Shown here one piece after another: positions 44,396 through 52,401 of a stretch of DNA of 64,000 nt (positions are counted from its first letter, which is position 1; each line of letters starts with the position of its first letter). The position numbers were made by a program, and so were the translations under genes. The stretch comes from Rhodoplanes sp. Z2-YC6860. Lineage in GTDB: Bacteria; Pseudomonadota; Alphaproteobacteria; Rhizobiales; Xanthobacteraceae. Under the pieces are notes generated by a model, which was not told the DNA's origin, made no database searches, and saw only the letters and a program-made list of their open reading frames with translations. The stretch spans positions 7,834,029-7,898,028 of the forward strand of contig NZ_CP007440.1 of NCBI RefSeq assembly GCF_001579845.1. The letters run 5' to 3'.

Positions 44396-45361
44396 ATGCT
44401 TCGATTGGCTCTGGCGGCGGCCGCGCTTCTGGCGGCGACCTTCAGCGCGCAGGCACAACAGGATTGGCCGAACAAACCGGTGAAAATCCTGGTGCCGACC
44501 GCAGCCGGCGGAACGGCGGACGCGACCGCGCGGCTGTTCGCGCAACATGTCAGCAAGACGCTCGGCCAGCAGTTCTATGTCGAGAACCGCGGCGGCGCAG
44601 GCAACACGCTGGGCATCGATTCGGTGGTGCGCTCGCCGGCCGACGGCTACACGCTGCTGCTCGGCGCCGGCACGATTGCGATCAACCATCTGATCTACAA
44701 GAAGCTGCCCTACGACGTGCTGCGCGACCTCACGCCTGTCACGCAGATGATCTCGCTGCCCAACGTGCTGGTGGTGCACCCCTCGCAGCCGATGAAGACG
44801 CTCGCCGATTACATCGCGGCCGCCAAGGCAGCACCCGGCAAGATCAACTACGCCTCGGCGGGCGTCGGCAGCAATCTGCACATGGCGATGGAGCTTTTGC
44901 GCTTCCGCACCGGCATCGATGTCACCCACGTGCCTTACAAGGGTGTCGGTCCGGCCTTGCAGGACACGCTCGCCGGCCACGTGATGTCGATGATGTCGAA
45001 CGCCGCCTCGGCCAAGCCGCACATCGTTGCGGGCAATCTTCGCGCGCTCGGCGTCACGTCGCTGAAGCGTTCGGCCGCGCTGCCGGACGTGCCGACCTTC
45101 GACGAACAGGGCGTGAAGGGCTACGAGGTGCTGAACTGGTTCGGGCTGTTCGCGCCGGCCGGCACGCCGAAGGAGATCGTCGATCGTTTGCAGGCGGAAG
45201 CCGCCGCGATGATGAACGACCCCAAGACCCGGGAGATGATGACCGCCGAAGGCGCCGAGCCGGTGGCGAGCAAGCCCGAGGTGTTCGCCGCTTTCGTCAA
45301 GGACGAGATCAGGAAATGGGACGAGGTCGGCAAGGCCGCGAACATCCAGCCGACCGAGTGA
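44396..45361 (+). CDS. Bug family solute-binding protein
   Basis: A 321-residue Bug/TctC protein. The signal peptide is LALAAAALLAATFSAQAQ; the ligand segment is WPNKPVKILVPTAAGGTADATARLFAQHV, with NRGGAGNTLGIDSVVRSPADGYTLLLG and VPYKGVGPALQDTLAGHVMSMMS following. Its stop is 11 bases from the stop of another Bug gene on the opposite strand, so two paralogs are arranged tail to tail. It follows the NodB-like deacetylase and may serve the same substrate. No permease gene is present. Confidence 0.92.
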   Translation: MLRLALAAAALLAATFSAQAQQDWPNKPVKILVPTAAGGTADATARLFAQHVSKTLGQQFYVENRGGAGNTLGIDSVVRSPADGYTLLLGAGTIAINHLIYKKLPYDVLRDLTPVTQMISLPNVLVVHPSQPMKTLADYIAAAKAAPGKINYASAGVGSNLHMAMELLRFRTGIDVTHVPYKGVGPALQDTLAGHVMSMMSNAASAKPHIVAGNLRALGVTSLKRSAALPDVPTFDEQGVKGYEVLNWFGLFAPAGTPKEIVDRLQAEAAAMMNDPKTREMMTAEGAEPVASKPEVFAAFVKDEIRKWDEVGKAANIQPTE

Positions 45362-45372
45362 ACTGCGGCCCA

Positions 45373-46377
45373 TCAATCGATCTTCAGACCGATGCTCTTG
45401 ATCAGCGGCCCCCAGCGCTCAAGGTCGTAGCGGATGTACTGTTGGACCTTCTCCGGTGTCGAATCCGGGTCCGGCCGGTAACCCGCATCGATCAGCTTTT
45501 TCTGGAACGTCTGATCCGCCATCGCGGCGCGCGACGCCTGGCTTAGGTGCTCGACAACGGACTTCGGTGTTCCGCGCGGCGCAAACAGGCCGATGAACAC
45601 GAACACGATGAGGTCCGGGACGCCTGATTCCACCGCCGTCGGAATGTCCGGCGCAACAATCAGGCGGCTGGGGCTGGTGACCGCGAGTATCTTGAGCTTG
45701 CCCGACTTGTGCAGATCCAGGATCTGATCGGTCGCGGGCTGGATCAGCATGGAGATCTGCCCGCCGATCGTGTCGGTGATCAGCTGGTTGCCGCCGCGAT
45801 ACGGCACGTGGGTGATGCCTGGTGTCTTCGTCAGCGACTTGAACATCTCGCCGGTGAGATGCCCCATCGAGCCGATGCCCGCCGAACCGAACGTCACCTT
45901 CTGCGGATTGGCGGCCGCATAGGCGACAAGCTCCTTCAGCGAGCCGACCGGCAGCGCCGGATTGACGGCCATCACGAAGGCCGAAATCGCGAAACTTGAA
46001 ATCGGCACGAGCTCCTTGACCGGATTGTAGACCGGCCGCCTCTTGAGCAGCATTTCCAGGACGAACGCGGTCGTGGGCGCCACCAGCAGCGTGGTGCCGT
46101 CCGGCTTCGCCCGCGCGACTGCCACGCCGCCGAGCGCGCCCGCGCCGCCGCTCTGGTTCTCGATGACGAGCGTGCCGAGATGCGGCCGCGCCGTTTCGGC
46201 CCACAGCCGGCCGACGAAATCGGTGCCGCTGCCGGGCGCAAAGGGCACCACCAGCCGGATCGGCTTGTTCGGGACTTTGTGCCGGGAAAACAGCGCGGCG
46301 TTCGCCGCGGACGGCGCACCCGCGGCCATGAGCCCCAGCGCGAGAAAATCGCGCCGCTTGATCGTCGATCGGTTCAT
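45373..46377 (-). CDS. Bug family solute-binding protein with Tat-type signal
   Basis: A 334-residue Bug/TctC protein. Its N-terminus, IKRRDFLALGLMAAGAPSAANA, has the twin-arginine pattern (RRDFLALG), so it is probably exported folded by the Tat pathway, unlike the Sec-type signals of the other paralogs here. The binding segment is KPIRLVVPFAPGSGTDFVGRLWAETARP, followed by NQSGGAGALGGVAVARAKPDGTTLLV and PYRGGNQLITDTIGGQISMLIQPA. It lies 18 bp downstream of the PanE-like gene on the same strand. Ligand unknown. Confidence 0.91.
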   Translation of the reverse strand: MNRSTIKRRDFLALGLMAAGAPSAANAALFSRHKVPNKPIRLVVPFAPGSGTDFVGRLWAETARPHLGTLVIENQSGGAGALGGVAVARAKPDGTTLLVAPTTAFVLEMLLKRRPVYNPVKELVPISSFAISAFVMAVNPALPVGSLKELVAYAAANPQKVTFGSAGIGSMGHLTGEMFKSLTKTPGITHVPYRGGNQLITDTIGGQISMLIQPATDQILDLHKSGKLKILAVTSPSRLIVAPDIPTAVESGVPDLIVFVFIGLFAPRGTPKSVVEHLSQASRAAMADQTFQKKLIDAGYRPDPDSTPEKVQQYIRYDLERWGPLIKSIGLKID

Positions 46378-46395
46378 TTTGCCCCCCGCTTTTCC

Positions 46396-47352
46396 TCAGC
46401 CGCCCGGCGCAGCCGATCCGGCCTGCTCCAGCAATTTGATCAGTGCATTGAGCGTGCCATTGACCGGCGTCGGCACGCCGAGCGCCCGGCCCTGCTCAGC
46501 GACCGCGCCGTTGAGATACGCGACCTCGGTCAACCGGCCCTTCGCGATGTCTTGCGCGGTTGACGATCTGGTCTGCGGCATCGAATCCGCGAGCTTCATC
46601 GCGGTCTCGATGATGTCATCCGGCAAGCAGATGCCCTTGGCCTTGGCGACCGCAACCACTTCGGCTGCGGCGTCGCGCATGATCGCGTTCACCTCCGGCA
46701 TCGCCACCATTCGGGCATAGGCCGACCGGCCCAGCGCCGAGACCGCATTGTAGGTCGCGTTCATCAGAAGCTTGATCCATAGATCGGCTTCGATGTCGTC
46801 CGATGTCTTGACCGTGAGGCCCGCGCCGCTGAACGTCGCGGCGATATCGGCAAGCAACACGCCATCCGGTGCACGTTCGCGAAACGCCTTCAACTGACCG
46901 ATGACGACGTTGCTGCCGCCGGTGTGCCGGACCACGCCAGGCTCGGGAATATTGGCCCCGACATAGACCAGCACCGGGATCACCTGATTGCGGATGTGCC
47001 GGCCGATGCGTTCGGGATTGTCGACGCCGTTCTGCAGGCTCAGCACGACGGCGTCGCGCGCAAGATGCGGCGCTATCGCGGCGGCCGCCGCTTCGGTGTC
47101 GAAGCTCTTGACGCAGAACAGTACTAGGCTCGCATCGCGAACGGCGGAGACATCGACTGTCGCCGCAAGCGAAATCCGCTGTTCGCTGCCGTCAGCGAGA
47201 AATTGCAGGCCGCTGCGCTTGATCGCGTCGACGTGGCCGGCGCGGCCGATCAGCGTCACCGGATGGCCTGCGCGGGCAAGCAAACCGCCGAAGTAGGAGC
47301 CGAGCGCGCCGGCTCCCACCACTGCGATTTTGGACTCGGTGATGTTCGTCAT
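46396..47352 (-). CDS. Ketopantoate reductase (PanE/ApbA) family protein
   Basis: A 318-residue 2-dehydropantoate 2-reductase family protein. The N-terminal NADP motif is IAVVGAGALGSYFGGLLARAGHPVTLIGRAGHVDAIKRSGL. The catalytic Lys is in DLWIKLLMNATYNAVSALG and the C-terminal domain reads SMPQTRSSTAQDIAKGRLTEVAYLNGAVAEQGRALGVPTPVN. Classical PanE makes pantoate for CoA synthesis. Adjacency to a Bug gene and the lack of panBC suggest a catabolic paralog acting on another 2-keto acid. ATG 47352 is chosen; a frame back to 47439 would read into repeats. Confidence 0.9.
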   Translation of the reverse strand: MTNITESKIAVVGAGALGSYFGGLLARAGHPVTLIGRAGHVDAIKRSGLQFLADGSEQRISLAATVDVSAVRDASLVLFCVKSFDTEAAAAAIAPHLARDAVVLSLQNGVDNPERIGRHIRNQVIPVLVYVGANIPEPGVVRHTGGSNVVIGQLKAFRERAPDGVLLADIAATFSGAGLTVKTSDDIEADLWIKLLMNATYNAVSALGRSAYARMVAMPEVNAIMRDAAAEVVAVAKAKGICLPDDIIETAMKLADSMPQTRSSTAQDIAKGRLTEVAYLNGAVAEQGRALGVPTPVNGTLNALIKLLEQAGSAAPGG

Positions 47353-47435
47353 CGGAGGAACTGAAGCAGACCTTTCAGATGCTGACCACTGTCGGTCGCA
47401 GGCGCGCATCGGCGCACAGATGGCTCGCGCCTCTA

Positions 47436-47562
47436 TCAACAGAGGTTGTCGTCACTCTCGGACGCATGCGGCGTAGGGTGTTTCGATCAACAAAGGTGGT
47501 CGTCACTGCTGGGTATGCGCGGAGTATCACACCTCGATCAACGAAGGCGGTCGTCACCCCCG
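47436..47562. repeat. 51-bp tandem repeat, three degenerate copies
   Basis: TCAACAGAGGTTGTCGTCAC, TCAACAAAGGTGGTCGTCAC and TCAACGAAGGCGGTCGTCAC begin at 47436, 47487 and 47538, exactly 51 bases apart. The first 20 bases of each unit are well kept and the remainder has drifted. The third copy runs directly into the palindrome at 47553. 51 is a multiple of three, so frames stay open across it, but no gene is supported. Confidence 0.82.
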
Positions 47563-47700
47563 CGCTCGACGCGGGGGTCCACACGGTGACGCAACGACGC
47601 GCGTTCTTACGACTGCCTTTGCAGAGGCCGCTCATGGATTGCCGGGCCATAGGCGAGCGAAGCGACGCCGTCCTTCGGACGGCTATGCCCGGCAATGACA
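47553..47700. repeat. Composite dispersed palindrome, type B (copy 3)
   Basis: A 148-bp element. The left hairpin is CCCCCGCGCTCGACGCGGGGG; the middle has TTCTTACGACTGCCTTTGCA; the right half reads CATGGATTGCCGGG, ATAGGCGAGCGAAGCGACG, CCGTCCTTCGGACGG, CTATGCCCGGCAATGAC. Its right half is repeated almost exactly, inverted, at 50206-50260. Confidence 0.85.
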
Positions 47701-48206
47701 CCGCCGTCGGATTGGCGTCGGTGGCATCCTGATTCAATTGTCAAACAGCTCACGCTTTTGCGTGTCATCCAAACATCCATCCGGGCGTGATTCATCGGCC
47801 CCTTCAGATCAGGCGCGGGGCCAGCGCCTCTCTCTTTTCCTTCCCCTCACAGAGTGAGGGAGCGGAGCGCCGAGACGGCGCAGATATCTGGGCGCTTTGC
47901 GAAGGCGCCCGCGGACCTTTGCGATCAGGCCCGCTCGCCTCCCGGCGCTCCACTTGTGGCGATTTATTGCGAGGCCACCGTTCGAGATTCGATCGGACCG
48001 GCTGGGCTTTCACCCACCATGCTCCAGGGGGCATTTGCGCCCGCTTTCACCCGACCGCGCCCTGCCACTGAAGGCGGCCCCCTCATCGGGGACGGACGAT
48101 GACCTCGCACCCTGGGACGTGGTTACGGGCCACGCCTGCAGGCGCCACACCCCGCTCCGCCAAATAGACGTCTCTAGATGACGCCCTCAGTGAACGGGGC
48201 GATTTA
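47701..48206 (-). other. Unassigned structured region downstream of a predicted LexA promoter
   Basis: About 500 bases without a supportable protein gene, to be read leftward from the promoter at 48207-48239. It holds strong hairpins, for example a 9-bp stem GGGCGCTTT/GAAGGCGCCC-type around 47898-47920 and GAGGCGAGCGGGCC-rich blocks. Read leftward, the word GGGTGAAAGC occurs twice near 48000-48060. Small frames exist (76 residues at 47804-48034; a 26-codon TTG frame ending near 48083), but none has a ribosome site or recognisable family. It may be a non-coding RNA, a decayed mobile element, or the remains of an SOS gene. Confidence 0.4.
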
Positions 48207-48239
48207 AGAATAGCATTTCGCTTAGAACAAATCAAGAAC
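48207..48239 (-). promoter_or_regulatory. Predicted LexA (SOS) box within a sigma-70-type promoter
   Basis: On the minus strand GTTC-N7-GTTC (GTTCTTGATTTGTTC, 48239-48225) is an exact match to the alphaproteobacterial LexA consensus. It overlaps a promoter: TTGATT (48235-48230), a 17-base spacer, TATTCT (48212-48207). LexA bound here would cover the -35 region. The promoter points away from the DMT gene, whose stop is at 48277, and towards a region with no clear gene. Confidence 0.6.
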
Positions 48240-48276
48240 ATATTCGTAAGCAGCATTCCGAACCGATCCGAAAACA

Positions 48277-49176
48277 TCATGCCGGACGCGTCACCAGATA
48301 GATACCGAGCGCGACCGGCACGATGCCGGCGAGGTCGAGGGACGAGACGTGCTCGCCCAGCAGCAGCCAGCCGAACAGCATGCCGAGCGGCGGCATCAGG
48401 AAGTGATACGAGCTCGCCGCGGTCGCACCCGATCGCTCCAGCAGCTTGAACCAGAGCAGATAGGCGAACACCGAAACGAAGAGCACCATGAAGGCCATCG
48501 CGGCAGCGAGACGCCAGGTCGGGACGATGTCGCCAACGCTCTCGAACGTGAAGGCGAAGGGCAGGATCGCAAGACCGGCCGAGAGGCTTTGCACGCCGTT
48601 GCCGACCCACAGTCCGCCCTTGGGCGCAAACAGCTTGAACAGGATGGTGCCGATCACGAGCGACACCAGCGCCACGAGCGTGAAGGCAATGCCCTCGGGA
48701 TGATCGAGGCCGCCAGTAAGCCTGCTCTGCACCACGAAGGCCACGCCACCGACGCCGAGCACAAGCCCGAGCGCCTTGCGCACGGTCATGCGCTCGCCGA
48801 GGAAGGTCGCGGCCAGCACTGCGGTAAGCACCGGGTTCGCACTGATCACAAGCGCCGAGAGGCCCGCCGAGATGCTTTTGAGTCCGACATAACCGATGCC
48901 GAGGTAGGCGGCCTGATTGGCGACACCCAGCGCCGCAAACAGGATGAGATCGCGGCGGCTCATCTTCAGCGAAACGCCGGAGAGCGCGGCGGCCGCGAGC
49001 ATCACGATCCCGGCGAGCAAAAAGCGGAAGGTGAGCAGCAGCAGCGGCGGGCAATCCGCGATGGCGACCTTGGCGACCGCAAAGGCCGATGACCACAGCA
49101 GGCAGAACGCTGTGACCATGAGAGGTAATTTGATACGGATACTGGGCGAGGAAACCGTAAAACTGGCGGCAGTCAT
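48277..49176 (-). CDS. EamA/DMT superfamily transporter
   Basis: A 299-residue inner membrane protein with ten predicted helices in two five-helix EamA repeats. Examples are the first repeat VTAFCLLWSSAFAVAKVAIADCPPLLLLTFRFLLAGIVMLAAA with the typical FRF, and the second containing FAYLLWFKLLERSGATAASSYHFLMPPLGMLFGWLLLGE. Relatives export amino acids, purines or other metabolites. It is divergent from a LysR regulator 88 bp away with a clear operator between, a common pairing for metabolite exporters. The exported compound is unknown. Confidence 0.93.
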   Translation of the reverse strand: MTAASFTVSSPSIRIKLPLMVTAFCLLWSSAFAVAKVAIADCPPLLLLTFRFLLAGIVMLAAAALSGVSLKMSRRDLILFAALGVANQAAYLGIGYVGLKSISAGLSALVISANPVLTAVLAATFLGERMTVRKALGLVLGVGGVAFVVQSRLTGGLDHPEGIAFTLVALVSLVIGTILFKLFAPKGGLWVGNGVQSLSAGLAILPFAFTFESVGDIVPTWRLAAAMAFMVLFVSVFAYLLWFKLLERSGATAASSYHFLMPPLGMLFGWLLLGEHVSSLDLAGIVPVALGIYLVTRPA

Positions 49177-49219
49177 GGGAAAATCTCCTGTGCTGCCACG
49201 GAGGTAGGCCCAGAGCTTT

Positions 49220-49238
49220 TCATTTGGAAATTAAATGA
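49220..49238. promoter_or_regulatory. LysR-type operator
   Basis: TCATTT (49220-49225), seven bases, AAATGA (49233-49238) form a 19-bp interrupted palindrome in the gap between the DMT exporter and LysR genes. It is the only symmetric AT-rich site there and contains the T-N11-A pattern. Probably the LysR recognition site for autoregulation and exporter control. Confidence 0.65.
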
Positions 49239-49264
49239 TAAAATACTGAGCAGTGGATTTCTGA

Positions 49265-50158
49265 ATGAGATATCCGATGCTCGATCTTGAACTGCTGCGC
49301 AGCTTTGTCTCGGTGGTCGATGCCGGGGGCTTCACCCGGGCCGGCGAGCGCGTCCACCGCACCCAGTCGACCGTGAGCCAGCAGATCCGGCGGCTGGAGG
49401 AAACGGTGGGCCAGCCGCTGCTGCACCGGAACGGCAAGCAGGTCTCGCTCACCGAGCAAGGCGAACGGCTGCTCTCATACGCGCGGCGGATTCTCGCGCT
49501 CGAGCAGGAGGCGCGCGAGGTGGTCAGCAAGCCCGCGAGCGAAGGCGTGCTGCGGCTCGGCATGCCCGAGGACTTCGCGGTCTACCGGCTGGCCGAACTG
49601 CTTTCGGATTTCACGCGTTCTCGTCCGGGGCTCCGCCTCGACGTGCGCTGCGGGCTGAGCGTCGATCTGCGCCGGGCGCTGGAGCGCGGCGAACTCGATC
49701 TCGCGATGTTCAAACGCGACGCCGGCAGCAGCAGCGCTATGGCCGCATCCGTCATCAAGTCCTGGCCCGAGCATCTGCACTGGATCACCAGCAAGGCGCA
49801 TCCGGTCGATTTCAACCGCGATCCGCTGCCGCTCGCGATGTCGGAGCCGGGCTGCCTCTATCGCCGTCGGATGATCCACGCGGCCGAGTCCGCGGGACGC
49901 TCATGGCATGTGGCCTATACGAGTCCGAATCTGCCCGGCATCCAGGCCGCCGTCTCGGCCGGTCTTGGCGTCAGCATCCTGCCCGAACTCGCGATCCTGC
50001 CGGAACATCGCATGCTGACCACCAAAGACGGCTTTCCGCCGATCACCGACACCGAGGTTGCGCTCATTGCGGCGCCGGGCGCAACGCCTGCCACGCGCCG
50101 GCTCGCCGAAGTGCTGGCCGAATTCCGCTCGGCGGCCGGCCCACGCCGCGCGGCGTAG
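49265..50158 (+). CDS. LysR family transcriptional regulator
   Basis: A 297-residue LysR-type regulator. The N-terminal winged helix is LDLELLRSFVSVVDAGGFTRAGERVHRTQSTVSQQIRRLEETVGQPLLHRNGKQVSLTEQGERLLSYARRIL. The effector domain starts at LRLGMPEDFAVYRLAELLSDF and has GVSILPELAILPEHRML near its end. A second in-frame ATG at 49277 could also be used. It is divergent from the DMT transporter and probably activates it in response to a metabolite, as ArgP/LysE pairs do. The effector is unknown. Confidence 0.94.
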   Translation: MRYPMLDLELLRSFVSVVDAGGFTRAGERVHRTQSTVSQQIRRLEETVGQPLLHRNGKQVSLTEQGERLLSYARRILALEQEAREVVSKPASEGVLRLGMPEDFAVYRLAELLSDFTRSRPGLRLDVRCGLSVDLRRALERGELDLAMFKRDAGSSSAMAASVIKSWPEHLHWITSKAHPVDFNRDPLPLAMSEPGCLYRRRMIHAAESAGRSWHVAYTSPNLPGIQAAVSAGLGVSILPELAILPEHRMLTTKDGFPPITDTEVALIAAPGATPATRRLAEVLAEFRSAAGPRRAA

Positions 50159-50205
50159 CGCGCTGAGCATTTTCCGGTTGCCTTGCACCGCGAACCACAA
50201 CAGCG

Positions 50206-50368
50206 GTCATTGCCGGGCATAGCCGTCCGAAGGACGGCGTCGCTTCGCTCGCCTATGCGCGTGAGCGCCGTGACCCGGCAATCCATGAGCGGCTGCAGCG
50301 AAGGCAGTCGTAGGAGCGTGCACCGTTGCGCCATCGTATGGACCCGCGGGTCAAGCCCGCGGATGACA
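50206..50368. repeat. Composite dispersed palindrome, type B (copy 4)
   Basis: A 163-bp element in reverse orientation to copy 3. It contains GTCATTGCCGGGCATAG, CCGTCCGAAGGACGG, CGTCGCTTCGCTCGCCTATG, then GTGACCCGGCAATCCATGA. A core reads GAAGGCAGTCGTAGG (complement CCTACGACTGCC) before the final GGACCCGCGGGTCAAGCCCG end. It fills most of the 258-bp gap between the LysR and RraA-like genes. Confidence 0.85.
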
Positions 50369-50416
50369 GCCTGCGTGTTGCGTGGGTGTGCTTCCACGCA
50401 AGTGGAAACGCTCAAG

Positions 50417-51154
50417 CTATCCCTTGTTGTAGAACACCGTCACCGGCACGCCTTCCTTGATGGCGCCGATGCGGGTGTCTTCGCCGCCCTTCTTCTTCTC
50501 GCAGAGCTCCAGCACCCGCATGATGTCGGCGCGCGGCACGAACACCACGCCGGTGTCGTCGGCAATGACGAGGTCGCCGGCATTGACGCGAACGCCCGCG
50601 ATGTCGATCTCGCCGTTGATCTCGACGGTTTCGAGCCGCCATTTGCCGGTGACCGGCGTGATCTCGCTCGCCCACAGCGGATAGCCGCTGGAGCGCGAAT
50701 GCGCGACGTCGCGGATGCCGCCCATCACGATGGCGCCGCGCTCGCCCTGACGCTGGCCGGTGAGCGCCGAGATGCCGCCCATGTTGGAGACGCCCGGCAC
50801 GCCCGCGATCACCAGCACGTCGCCGTCCTCGGCGAGGTTATGCGCCTCGAACTCGGCCATCTTGTTTTTGTTTTCGCGGGCGACCACGAAGGGGTCGGAG
50901 CGCTGCGCGATGTTGCGCACCGTCAGCGCCGGGCCGCAGATCAGCTTGCCCGGAATCGTGGGTTTCAGCGTGGTCGCGCCGATCGCGCCCTCCGGGATGC
51001 CGAGATCGTCCATCACGTCGGAAACGAGACTCGTGCATTCGCCGAGCGCGAGAAACCGCTGCACGGCACCGGCTGGCGGCTTCGGCGTCGAGGTCATGCG
51101 AATGCGGTCGGCAGCAATCCGGCCGGTGAGTTTCTTGCCGTTGAGATCGGTCAT
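50417..51154 (-). CDS. RraA-like / 4-hydroxy-4-methyl-2-oxoglutarate aldolase family protein
   Basis: A 245-residue protein of the RraA/HMG-aldolase family. Members cleave 4-hydroxy-4-methyl-2-oxoglutarate, end products of meta-cleavage pathways, or inhibit RNase E. The active-site motif is VMGGIRDVAHSRSSGYPLWA (GG-x-RD), with ALTVRNIAQRSDP and NAGDLVIADDTGVVFVP (metal-binding Asp) around it. ATG 51154 follows AAAGGA by 7 bases; the open frame continues upstream without family match. It lies 91 bp downstream of a Bug gene on the same strand. Aldolase function in organic acid breakdown is more likely than RNase control. Confidence 0.9.
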   Translation of the reverse strand: MTDLNGKKLTGRIAADRIRMTSTPKPPAGAVQRFLALGECTSLVSDVMDDLGIPEGAIGATTLKPTIPGKLICGPALTVRNIAQRSDPFVVARENKNKMAEFEAHNLAEDGDVLVIAGVPGVSNMGGISALTGQRQGERGAIVMGGIRDVAHSRSSGYPLWASEITPVTGKWRLETVEINGEIDIAGVRVNAGDLVIADDTGVVFVPRADIMRVLELCEKKKGGEDTRIGAIKEGVPVTVFYNKG

Positions 51155-51245
51155 TGGGTTTCCTTTGGGGCTTCCTCTGGGCGTGTCCCGTCGCGCGTTG
51201 GTCGCGAAATCTGGCACAGACCTGCCGGCCTGCGCCATCGGCCTC

Positions 51246-52208
51246 TCAGTCGAGCTGGATCTTCGCGTTGCGGATGACCGTCGCCAAGCGCTCGGTTTCG
51301 GCTGTGAGAAACGCGCGAAACTCGGCCGGCGTGTTGCCGACCGCCTCGGCGCCCTGCTCGGCGATGCGCTCGCGCACCGTGGGCTCGGCGAGCGTATCGA
51401 CGGCGCTCTTGTGAAGCGCGGCGATGATGCCATCGGGTGTCCTGGCCGGCGCCAGCAGGCCGAACCAGGTGCCGGTGACGTAGTCGAGACCTCCCTCCCG
51501 GAAGGTCGGCACGTCGGGCAGCAACGGCGAGCGCGTTTGCGACGCGATGGCGAGCGCTTTCAGCTTGCCGCTCTTCACCAGCCCCAACACCGGCAGGATG
51601 CTGGCGAACAGCATCTGCACGTTGTTGCCCATGACGCCGACCGCCGCGGGCCCGCCGCCCGAGTAAGGCACATGCACGATATCGGCGCCGGTCATCGAGC
51701 GGAACAATTCGGTTGCCAGATGCGGCCCGCTGCCTGCGCCGTAGGACGCATAGTTCAGCGCGCTCGGCCGGGCCTTCACATAGGCGAGAAATTCGCCGAG
51801 CGAATTCACCGGCAACTCGGGCGGCACGACCAGCACGGTCGGCGAGTTCGCGATCAGCGTGATCGGCGCCAGATCGTTGAGCGGCTGGAAGGCGAGCTTG
51901 CGATAGAGCGATGGATTGGCGGCGAGCCCGATGCTCGCCATCACCAGCGAATAGCCGTCAGGAGCGGCTTTGACGACCTGCAGGGTGCCGGTGTTGGTGT
52001 TGCCGCCCGGCCGGTTGAGCGGCACGAACGACTGGCCGAGCCGCTTGCTCAGGCCTTCGGCGACAAGGCGCGCCAGCAGATCCGTGCCGCCGCCGGCCGC
52101 GAACGGCACCACCAATTCCACCGCATGAGTTGGATAGCTCTGCGCGTACACGGGCGATGCGCCAAGCGTCGACAATGCAACGAGCGCAGCGAGCGTGCGA
52201 TTCAGCAT
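51246..52208 (-). CDS. Bug family solute-binding protein
   Basis: A 320-residue Bug/TctC protein with signal peptide (LAALVALSTLGASPVYAQS). [30 protein letters not shown] is the ligand segment; NRPGGNTNTGTLQVVKAAPDGYSLVMA and VPYSGGGPAAVGVMGNNVQMLFA follow. No clear ribosome site precedes its ATG. It is upstream of the RraA-like aldolase on the same strand, so uptake and cleavage of a dicarboxylic keto acid could be linked. It is the sixth Bug protein in this window and, like the others, lacks permease partners. Confidence 0.92.
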   Translation of the reverse strand: MLNRTLAALVALSTLGASPVYAQSYPTHAVELVVPFAAGGGTDLLARLVAEGLSKRLGQSFVPLNRPGGNTNTGTLQVVKAAPDGYSLVMASIGLAANPSLYRKLAFQPLNDLAPITLIANSPTVLVVPPELPVNSLGEFLAYVKARPSALNYASYGAGSGPHLATELFRSMTGADIVHVPYSGGGPAAVGVMGNNVQMLFASILPVLGLVKSGKLKALAIASQTRSPLLPDVPTFREGGLDYVTGTWFGLLAPARTPDGIIAALHKSAVDTLAEPTVRERIAEQGAEAVGNTPAEFRAFLTAETERLATVIRNAKIQLD

Positions 52209-52232
52209 GACAAAACCGATGTGTGCAGAACT

Positions 52233-52350
52233 GGGTCCCCGCTTCCCGCGGGAATGAACGGTTGATGGTCCGGCGAACTCTTTCCCCGTTCGTCCCCGCG
52301 CATAGCCGTCTGAAGGACGGCGTCGCTTCGCTCGCCTACGGCGGGGACCC
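52233..52350. repeat. Dispersed palindromic element sharing blocks with type B
   Basis: Outer arms GGGTCCCCGC (52233-52242) and GCGGGGACCC (52341-52350) are perfectly complementary. Inside is ATAGCCGTCTGAAGGACGG followed by CGTCGCTTCGCTCGCCTA, the same block found in copies 3 and 4 of type B. The element lies upstream of a Bug gene start, between it and the dioxygenase gene. Confidence 0.8.
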
Positions 52351-52401
52351 AGAGCGATACATTCCGAAACTTCAATCAGAGCGGATCAATCCAAGGTCGG
52401 C

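Noticed and set aside
43436-45376. A 646-codon open frame antisense to the deacetylase and Bug genes
   Set aside because: High-GC shadow of two real genes; the translation is Arg/His/Gly-rich with no family motif.
47436-47562. CRISPR array
   Set aside because: Only three units, poorly kept after the first 20 bases, with no distinct spacers and no cas genes.
47804-48034. A 76-codon minus-strand frame after the LexA promoter
   Set aside because: No ribosome site and biased Arg/Ser/Pro composition like other repeat translations; kept only as part of the unassigned region.
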